From Nemertoderma westbladi (lineage: Eukaryota; Xenacoelomorpha; Nemertodermatida; Nemertodermatidae), in contig JAUCBJ010002220.1 in NCBI GenBank assembly GCA_032718475.1, positions 1 through 64,000 on the forward strand: DNA of 64,000 nucleotides. Direction: 5' to 3'. Numbering within the stretch: the stretch's first letter is position 1; every line of letters begins with the position of its first letter. Below the pieces are notes generated by a model that worked only from the letters and a program-made list of their open reading frames with translations, did no database searches and had not been told where the DNA came from. Made by a program: the position numbers and the translations under genes. Of this stretch, positions 55,590-64,000 are shown piece after piece.

Positions 55590-56632
55590 TAACGCCAAGC
55601 TGCGCAGTGTACTCGCCGAGAGCTGCGTCTCAGGACGCAGCTTACAAGGAGAAGCGGGAGGCGGCCCTGGGGGCGCTACCAGCCGACCGACGGCGAACCG
55701 CGACCCGGGTGGTTCTCAATAAGACTGGGGGCTGGCTGACCGCACAACCGAGCGTCCTCGACTCCACCGACCTCAGTCCGGAAGAGTTCCGGGACAACCT
55801 GTCCCTCTGGTACGGCCTCACGCCGCCAGGTCTCCCCGAGAAGTGCGAGGGTTGTGGGGGTCATTTCTCTACCACCCATGCACTGAGCTGCAAGTCTGGC
55901 GGGCTGATCGTGAAACGCCACGATGAGATTCATGAGGTATTCGGGGACCGTTTGGCTTCCGTGTTCGGGAACTCGAACGTTGAACGGGAGGTGACCCTGT
56001 CCCGGGGTTACCTTGACAGAGAGGGTCGGGAGGTAGGGGGAGTGCGGGCGGACTTGGTCGCGCGGGGGGTCTGGGCTAATCAGAGAGTGGCGTCGTTTGA
56101 TATCGCGGTTATAAACGCTGACGCCACCTCCTACGCCCAGACCAACCGTTCGACCGAGTCGCTATTGGAGCAGCGGTGCAGGCTGAAGAAGCTGCACTAC
56201 CGCACCGTATGCGAGGACCGGAGGATGGCTTTCACCCCATTGGTCGGCACCACTGATGGAGTATGGTGCGATGAGGCCCAGATCCTAATCCGCCATCTCG
56301 CCGAGACACTTGTGTCGAGGCGGGATGGTATGAGAGAGAGGGGCCTCGCGTGCGTTCTGGGGGGTGTTCGCCGGCGGCTGCAGTTCGCGCTCCTCCTGTC
56401 CAACTCCCTCTGCCTCCGAGGGGGACGTCGGTCTTGGCGGGCTCTCGGATTTGGTGACGGGGCGGGTCTGCGCGGTGTTGGGCTGGCAGACGAATTTTAA
56501 CTCTTTGTTGTTTCCCATTGTCAGTGCTGTTTTTGTGTTGCTTTGTTCGTTAATTGTATTATGTCATGTATTTTATTATTATTATTATTTAAATGTGCAT
56601 TAAAAAAAAACTATGTAAATTTACTATGGATC
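55590..56632 (+). mobile_element. 5'-truncated non-LTR retrotransposon fragment in satellite
   Basis: GC-rich block within AT-rich satellite. It breaks the monomer after GGGAGATA. The 3' part has ATT repeats and A9 (56602-56610), then about 22 bases of filler before satellite resumes at CTTATCTC. Around 6 bp of target are missing and no target duplication is seen. A 3' A tract and 5' truncation fit target-primed insertion. Confidence 0.7.
55607..56500 (+). CDS. C-terminal part of a non-LTR-type ORF with a restriction-enzyme-like endonuclease region, partial
   Basis: The frame opens in the truncated end and stops at 56500. The first ATG is not a real start; the frame continues upstream to the insertion border. 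Order of motifs: GGWLTAQPS, FRDNLSLWYGLTPPGLP, a CCHC cluster (CEGCGGHFSTTHALSC), RHDEI, then VRADLV and FDIAV as candidates for a PD-(D/E)XK core, and FTPLVGTT near the end. A Cys-His cluster followed by RHD and a PD-like core is the arrangement at the C-terminus of R2-type elements, so I infer that domain. No RT is present. A related domain found in other RT-bearing elements is the alternative. The frame after about residue 255 looks less conserved. Confidence 0.55.
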   Translation: MYSPRAASQDAAYKEKREAALGALPADRRRTATRVVLNKTGGWLTAQPSVLDSTDLSPEEFRDNLSLWYGLTPPGLPEKCEGCGGHFSTTHALSCKSGGLIVKRHDEIHEVFGDRLASVFGNSNVEREVTLSRGYLDREGREVGGVRADLVARGVWANQRVASFDIAVINADATSYAQTNRSTESLLEQRCRLKKLHYRTVCEDRRMAFTPLVGTTDGVWCDEAQILIRHLAETLVSRRDGMRERGLACVLGGVRRRLQFALLLSNSLCLRGGRRSWRALGFGDGAGLRGVGLADEF

Positions 56633-58630
56633 CTTATCTCTTCATTCTGAGAACCCCAAGGAATTTGACATGGCTTTAATACTTCATTATGTTCATGAAA
56701 AAACTGAGATATTTGAGGTGAATTATTGCATTACATAATAACTTTAACTCCAGCCACTTTAGCAATACGATGAAGCTATAATAAATATTCTAGAACACAA
56801 CAATATTAACAGGGAGATAGGCTACTTATCTCTTCACTCTGAGAGCCTCAAAAACGGTGTGTTCCTACGCAATCAAATTTCATCCATCTCCAGGGGAAAG
56901 ACGAAGCAAAGAACAGCTGATTACTTCTATAAATGTAAGTGTTACCTGTTCTTTTGACTTTCATTTAAGATTCGCTATCTCATTGAGTGGGTTAGAAGTT
57001 ATAAATATGAAAATCGACGTGGTTTTTGAAAAAAATCAAAGGATATTTTGATTAATTATTGCTGAAAAACACCAAGGATTTTGACATGGCTTTAATACTT
57101 CATTATGTTCATGAAATAGCTGAGATATTTGAGGTGAATTATTGTATTATATATTAACTTTGGCTCCAGCCGCTTTGGCAATACGATGAAACTTTAATAA
57201 TATTCTAGAACACAACAATATTAACAGGGAGATAGGCTACTCATCTCTTCACTCTGACAGCCTCAAAAAGGGGGTGTTCCGACGCAATCAAAATTCATCC
57301 ATCTACAGGGGAAAAACGAAGCAAAGAACAGCTGATTACTTCTATAAATGAAAGTGTTACCTGCTCCTTCGGCTTTCATTTAAGATTCTTTATCTTTTGG
57401 AGTGGGTTAGAAGTGATGAATATGAAAAACGATGTCGTTTTTTGTAAAAAATCTGAGGATATTTTGATAAATTATTGCTGAAAAACCCCAAGGATTTTGA
57501 CATGGCTTTAATACTTCATTATGTTCATGAAAAAACTGAGATATTTGAGGTGAATTATTGTATTACATATTAACTTCGGCTCCAGCCGCTTTGGCAATAC
57601 GATGAAACTTTAATAATATTCTAGAACACAAAAAATCGATGTGGTTTTTGAAAAAAATCAGAGGATATTTTGATAAATTATTGCTGAAAAACCCCAAGGA
57701 TTTTGACATGGCTTTAATACTTATTATATTCATGAAATAGCTGAGATATTTGAGGTGAATTATTGCGTTACATATTAACTTTGGCTCCAGCCGCTTTGGC
57801 AATACGATGAAACTATAATAAATATTCTAGAACACAACAATATTAACAGGGAGATAGGCTACTTATCTCTCCACTCTGAGAGCCTCAAAAAGGGGGTGTT
57901 CCGACGCAATCAAAATTCATCCATCTCAAGGGGAAAGACGAAGCAAAGAATAGCTGATTACTTCTATAAATGTAAGTGTTACCTGTTCTTTTGACTTTCA
58001 TTTAAGATTGTTTATCTTGTGGAGTGGGTTAGAAATCATGAATTTGAAAATCGATGTCGTTTTTTGTAAAGAATCTGAGGATATTTTGATAAATTATTGC
58101 TGAAAAACCCCATGGATTTTGACATGGCTTTAATACTCATTATATTCATGAACAAACTGAGATATTTGAAGTGAATTATTGCATTACATAATAACTTTAA
58201 CTCTAGCCACATTAGCAATACGATGAAACTATAATAAAAATTCTAGACCACAACAATATTAACAGGGAGATAGGCTACTTATCTCTTCATTCTGAGAGCC
58301 TCAAAAAGGGGGTGTTCAAACGCAATCAAAGCTCATCCATTTCCTGGGGAAAGACGAAGCAAATAACAGCTGATTAATTCTATAAATGTAAGTGTTACCT
58401 GTTTTTTGACTTTCGTTTAAGATTCTTTATCTTGTGGACTGGGATAGAAGTCGTGAATATGAAAATCGTTGTCGTTTTTTGAAAAAAATCAGAGGATATT
58501 TTGATAAATTATTGCTGAAAAACCTCAAGGATTTTGACATGGCTTTAATACTTCATTATGTTCATGAAAAAACTGAGATATTTGAGGATTATTAAACTAT
58601 AATAAATATTCTAGAACACAACAATATTAA
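56633..58630. repeat. Satellite array 2, second segment
   Basis: Anchors at 56801, 57216, 57838, 58254 and 58622. A deletion near 57630 joins ATTCTAGAACACA directly to AAAAATCGATGTGG, making a 622-bp step. The last step is again the 368-bp type. Confidence 0.93.
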
Positions 58631-60220
58631 CCCTATTACCACTGGGGTGTTTTGACCATTAGCACCACTGGGGGGGGGGGGGGGGGCGATTCGGCCCACC
58701 CACTATATTTTTGTAGTCGTCCAATGAAATCCTACAAAATTTGGGCTGTTGGTGAAACAACTATAGATGAACACTACCAAACCTTAAAAAGTTAAAATTT
58801 TATAAGCAGGGACTCATAATTTTGATGAAAAATAAAAGTAGTCCCAGGACAAAATTACAAAATTTTTCGTTTTCTAAAAACTAATAGTGTGGCAGTGTTG
58901 GCTAAATTTAGTATGTTTTTCAAGACGCTTAATCGAATGTGATTATATTCCACTTCCAAAAATTGTAGTGGATGCTATTTTTCGTGCACCTAAGAAGTGG
59001 GCGTGGCACTTCAAATTTTGAAAAATTAGATATTCAGAAAATGCCCCTAATTTTTTTATTTAAACGCATCTTTATGGGTTTTCTGGGCCGCTGAATCGAT
59101 TGAAAGTAATATAGAAGCCTGAAGACTGAGTGGTTCGCCATTTTTGGTGCACAAAAATTAGGGCGTGGCACTTCAAATTTTGAAAAATACGAGATTCGGA
59201 AATTAAACCAAAATTGAAATTTTAACGAATTTATATAGGTTTTCCAGACCGCTGAATCGATTGAAAGTAATATAGAAGCCTGAAGACTTAGAAGTTAGCA
59301 ATTTTTTGAAATCAAAACTTTAGTGTTTTTTCCGAATAAAGTAATTTTGAAAATTTGAAGTGCCATGCCCTAATTTTGGTGCACCGAAAATTACGTACAC
59401 AAAGGATTTGAGGATTCTATATTACTTTCAATCGATTCAGCGCTCCAGAAAACCTATAAAATTAATTTGAAATCAAAACTTTAGTGAATTTTCCGAATCT
59501 CGCATTTTTCAAAATTTGAAGTGCCACGCCCTAATTTTGGTGCACCAAAAATGGCGAACCACTAAGTCTTCAGGCTTCTATATTACTTTCAATCGATTCA
59601 GCGCTCCAGAAAACCTATAAAAATGCTTTGCAGATCAAAACTTTAGTGTATTTTCCGAATCTCGTATTTTTCAAAATTTGAAGTGCCACGCCCTAATTTT
59701 GGTGCACCAAAAATGGCGAACCACTAAGTCTTCAGGCTTCTATACTACTTTTAATCGATTCAGCGCTCCAGAAAACCAATAAAAATGCTTCGAAATCAGA
59801 ACTTTAGTAAATTTTCCGAATAAAGTAATTTTGAAATTTTAAAGTGCCACGCCCTAAATTTGGTGCTCCAAAAATGACGTACCACTACACTTACATACTT
59901 GTATAGAGCATTAGAGTGATCCAAACCAATAAAAATAAATAAAAATAGCCCAAACATAAATAATTACTAAATCACGAATGACTTTGTAAAATTCGAAAAT
60001 TTCAAAAAATTTGGTGCTGGAGACCAAATTTTGAGTTGGCACCCACATCGAAAAATAGAAATCCAATTGCAACGGCGTTTTTTGGAAAAGATGCGGCATT
60101 AAATTTGGCTAATTCTCACAAAAAAATTGGGCCGGTACGTAATGTGGTTGCATAGTTACAGCAACTAAAAACTAGGAAGGGGCCGATTCGGCCCCCCCCC
60201 CCCCCCCAGTGGTAATAGGG
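58631..60220. mobile_element. TTAA-flanked foldback element, 1590 bp, piggyBac-like ends
   Basis: Ends CCCTATTACCACTGGGG and its complement are flanked by TTAA at 58627-58630 and 60221-60224. CCC at the ends plus TTAA suits piggyBac-type mobilisation. There is no transposase. Inside, a block with GTGCCACGCCCTAATTTTGG recurs about every 170 bp near 59350, 59520, 59690 and 59850. It is present in inverted form near 58995 and 59160, so the element can fold back. G and C runs of 15 or more lie just inside each end. Confidence 0.8.
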
Positions 60221-63200
60221 TTAACAGGGAGATAGGCTACTTATCTCTTCACTCTGAGAGCCTCAAGAACGGGGTGTTCCGACGCAATCAAATTTCATTC
60301 ATCTCCATGGGAAAGATGACGCAGAGAACAGCTGATTACTTCTATAAATGTAAGTGTTACCTGTTCTTTTGACTTTCATTTAAGATTCTCTATCTCGTGG
60401 AGTGGATTAGAAGTTATAAATATGAAAATCTATGTGGTTTTTGAAAAAAATCAGAGGATATTTTGATAAATTATTGCTGAAAAACCCCAAGGATTTTGAC
60501 ATGGCTTTAATACTCATTATATTCATGAAATAGCTGAGATATTTGAGGTGAATTATTGCGTTACATATTAACTTTGGCTCCAGCCGCTTTGGCAATACGA
60601 TGAAACTATAATAAATATTCTAGAACACAACAATATTAACAGGGAGATAGGCTACTTATCTCTCCACTCTGAGAGCTTCAAAAAGGGGGTGTTCCGACGC
60701 AATCAAAATTCATCCATCTCCAGGGGAAAGACGAAGCAAAGAATAGCTGATTACTTCTATAAATGTAAGTGTTACCTGTTCTTTTGATTTTCATTTAAGA
60801 TTCGCTATCTCATTGAGTGGGTTAGAAGTTATAAATATAAAAATCGATGTCGTTTTTTGTAAAAAATCTGAGGATATTTTGATAAATTATTGCTAAAAAA
60901 CCCCAAGGATTTTGACATGGCTAATACTTCATTATGTTCATGAAAATACTGAGATATTTGAGGTGAATTATTGCGTTACATATTAACTTTGGCTCCAGCC
61001 GCTTTGGCAATACGATGAAACTATAATAAATATTCTAGAACACAACAATATTAACAGGGAGATAGGCTACTTATCTCTCCACTCTGAGAGCCTCAAAAAG
61101 GGGGTGTTCCGACGCAATCAAAATTCAACCATCTCCAGGGGAAAGACGAAGCAAATAACAGCTGATTACTTCTATAAATGTAAGTGTTACCTGTTCTTTT
61201 GACTTTCTTTTAAGATTCTCTATCTCGTGGAATGGGTTAGAAGTTATAAATATGAAAATCGATGGGGTTTTTGAAAAAAATCAGAGGATATTTTGATAAA
61301 TTATTGCTGAAAAACCCCAAGGATTTTAACATGGCTTTAATACTCATTATATTCATGAAAAAACTGAGATATTTGAGGTGAATTATTGCATTACATAATA
61401 ACTTTAACTCCAGCCACATTAGCAATACGATGAAACTATAATAAAAATTATAGACCACAACAATATTAATAGGGAGATAGGCTACTTATCTCTTCATTCT
61501 GAGAGCCTCAAAAAGGGGGTGTTCCGACGCAATCAAAATTCAACCATCTCCAGGGGAAAGACGAAGCAAATAACAGCTGATTACTTCTATAAATGTAAGT
61601 GTTACCTGTTCTTATGACTTTCGTTTAAGATTGTTTATCTTGTGGAGTGGGTTAGAAGTCATAAATATGAAAATCGATGTCGTTTTTTGTAAAAAATCTG
61701 ATGATATTTTGATAAATTATTGCTGAAAAACCCCAAGGATTTTGACATGGCTAATACTTCATTATGTTCATGAAAAAACTGAGATATTTGAGGTGAATTA
61801 TTGCGTTACATATTAACTTTGGCTCCAGCCGCTTTGGCAATATGATGAAACTATAATAAATATTCTAGAACACAACAATATTAACAGGGAGATAGGCTAC
61901 TTATCTCTCCACTCTGAGAGCCTCAAAAAGGGGGTGTTCCGACGCAATCAAAATTCAACCATCTCCAGGGGAAAGACGAAGCAAATATCAGCTGATTACT
62001 TCTATAAATGTAAGTGTTACCTGTTCTTTTGACTTTCTTTTAAGATTCTCTATCTCGTGGAGTGGGTTAGAAGTTATAAATATGAAAATCGATGGGGTTT
62101 TTGAAAAAAATCAGAGGATATTTTGATAAATTATTGCTGAAAAACCCCAAGGATTTTGACATGGCTTTAATACTCATTATATTCATGAAAAAGCTGAGAA
62201 ATTTGAGGTGAATTATTGTATCACATATTAATTTCGGCTCGAGCCGATTTGGCAATACGATGAAACTATAATAAATATTCTAGAACAGAACATTATTAAC
62301 AGGGAAATAGGCTACTTATCTTTACACTCTGAGAGCCTCAAAAAGGGGGTGTTCCGACGCAATCAAAATTCATCCATCTCCAGGGGAAAGACGAAGCAAA
62401 GAACAGCTGATTAATTCTAGAAATGTAAGTGTTACCTGTTCTTTTGACTTCCATTTAAGATTGTTTATCTTGTGGAGTGGGTTAGAAGTCATAAATATGA
62501 AAATCGATGTCGTTTTTTGTAAAAAATCTGAGGATATTTTGATAAATTATTGCTGAAAAACCCCAAGGATTTTGACATGGCTAATACTTCATTATGTTCA
62601 TGAAAAAACTGAGATATTTGAGGTGAATTATTGCGTTACATATTAACTTTGGCTCCAGCCGCTTTGGCAATATGATGAAACTATAATAAATATTCTAGAA
62701 CACAACAATATTAACAGGGAGATAGGCTACTTATCTCTCCACTCTGAGAGCCTCAAAAAGGGGGTGTTCCGACGCAATCAAAATTCAACCATCTCCAGGG
62801 GAAAGACGAAGCAAATATCAGCTGATTACTTCTATAAATGTAAGTGTTACCTGTTCTTTTGACTTTCATTTAAGATTCTCTATCTCGTGGAGTGGGTTAG
62901 AAGTCATAAATATGAAAATCGATGTCGTTTTTTGTAAAAAATCTGAGGATATTTTGATAAATTATTCCTGAAAAACCCCAAGGATTTTGACATGGCTTTA
63001 ATACTCATTATATTCATGAAAAAACTGAGATATTTGAGGTGAATTATTGCATTACATAATAACGTTAACTCCAGCCACATTAGCAATACGATGAAACTAT
63101 AATAAAAATTCTAGACCACAACAATATTAATAGGGAGATAGGCTACTTATCTCTTCATTCTGAGAGCCTCAAAAAGGGGGTGTTCCGACGCAATCAAAAT

Positions 63201-64000
63201 TCATCCATCTCCAGGGGAAAGACGAAGCAAAGAATAGCTGATTACTTCTATAAATGTAAGTGTTACCTGTTCTTTTGATTTTCATTTAAGATTCGCTATC
63301 TCATTGAGTGGGTTAGAAGTTATAAATATAAAAATCGATGTCGTTTTTTGTAAAAAATCTGAGGATATTTTGATAAATTATTGCTAAAAAACCCCAAGGA
63401 TTTTGACATGGCTAATACTTCATTATGTTCATGAAAATACTGAGATATTTGAGGTGAATTATTGCGTTACATATTAACTTTGGCTCCAGCCGCTTTGGCA
63501 ATACGATGAAACTATAATAAATATTCTAGAACACAACAATATTAACAGGGAGATAGGCTACTTATCTCTCCACTCTGAGAGCCTCAAAAAGGGGGTGTTC
63601 CGACGCAATCAAAATTCAACCATCTCCAGGGGAAAGACGAAGCAAATAACAGCTGATTACTTCTATAAATGTAAGTGTTACCTGTTCTTTTGACTTTCTT
63701 TTAAGATTCTCTATCTCGTGGAATGGGTTAGAAGTTATAAATATGAAAATCGATGGGGTTTTTGAAAAAAATCAGAGGATATTTTGATAAATTATTGCTG
63801 AAAAACCCCAAGGATTTTAACATGGCTTTAATACTCATTATATTCATGAAAAAACTGAGATATTTGAGGTGAATTATTGCATTACATAATAACTTTAACT
63901 CCAGCCACATTAGCAATACGATGAAACTATAATAAAAATTATAGACCACAACAATATTAATAGGGAGATAGGCTACTTATCTCTTCATTCTGAGAGCCTC
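60221..64000. repeat. Satellite array 2, third segment (2491-bp higher-order repeat)
   Basis: Anchors at 60631, 61046, 61461, 61876, 62291, 62706, 63122, 63537 and 63952. All steps are 415-416 bp, and the variant order repeats after 2491 bp (61046 to 63537), six full monomers. The array runs off the right edge. Confidence 0.95.

Overview
The window is repeat-dominated eukaryotic DNA, almost certainly from an invertebrate animal. BEL/Pao LTR retrotransposons are restricted to metazoans, and at least three copies are present. There are also a Kolobok-type DNA transposon, small TIR elements, a non-LTR retrotransposon fragment and about 28 kb of satellite. I see no host single-copy gene, no intact tRNA or rRNA gene and no CRISPR array. 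The species cannot be named from this sequence.

Layout: 1-5207 is the 5' part of a minus-strand BEL/Pao-like element (called BEL-3 here), with an open gag-like frame running off the left edge. 5208-23236 is satellite array 1, built from ~415-bp monomers in a ~2.69-kb higher-order repeat, interrupted by a 685-bp TIR element at 15639-16323. 23237-25825 and 42395-42457 are the two ends of an ACGTTAA-rich TIR element. It is split by BEL-1 (25831-42389), a 16.6-kb BEL/Pao element with 1919-bp LTRs that differ at one base and an ATTTG target duplication. 42459-51408 is BEL-2, a BEL/Pao pol lacking its 5' part, interrupted by a 2.8-kb Kolobok-type element (44038-46834, TTAA duplication) and ending in a probable 3' LTR. 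51409-64000 is satellite array 2, interrupted by a 5'-truncated non-LTR fragment (55590-56632) and a 1.6-kb TTAA-flanked foldback element (58631-60220).

BEL-1 is the centre of interest. It encodes one uninterrupted 2880-residue Gag-Pol (gag, zinc knuckle, aspartic protease, RT, Peptidase_A17 region, RNase H, integrase, DUF5641). Around this core are features I do not associate with standard BEL/Pao elements: a tRNA-like unit with A box, B box and T6 terminator inside U3; three similar stem-loops in the leader; a nested inverted repeat just after the gag-pol stop; a post-pol region coding for a basic protein with three CCHC knuckles; and a ~20-nt motif scattered seven times along the sense strand in two coding phases and in noncoding DNA.

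Nesting gives an order of events. The satellite arrays are the oldest substrate. BEL-2 and BEL-3 abut the same satellite position. The Kolobok-type element entered BEL-2 in its pol frame. The ACGTTAA element lies between satellite on one side and BEL-2 protease sequence on the other, which suggests recombination or deletion. BEL-1 inserted into that element very recently.
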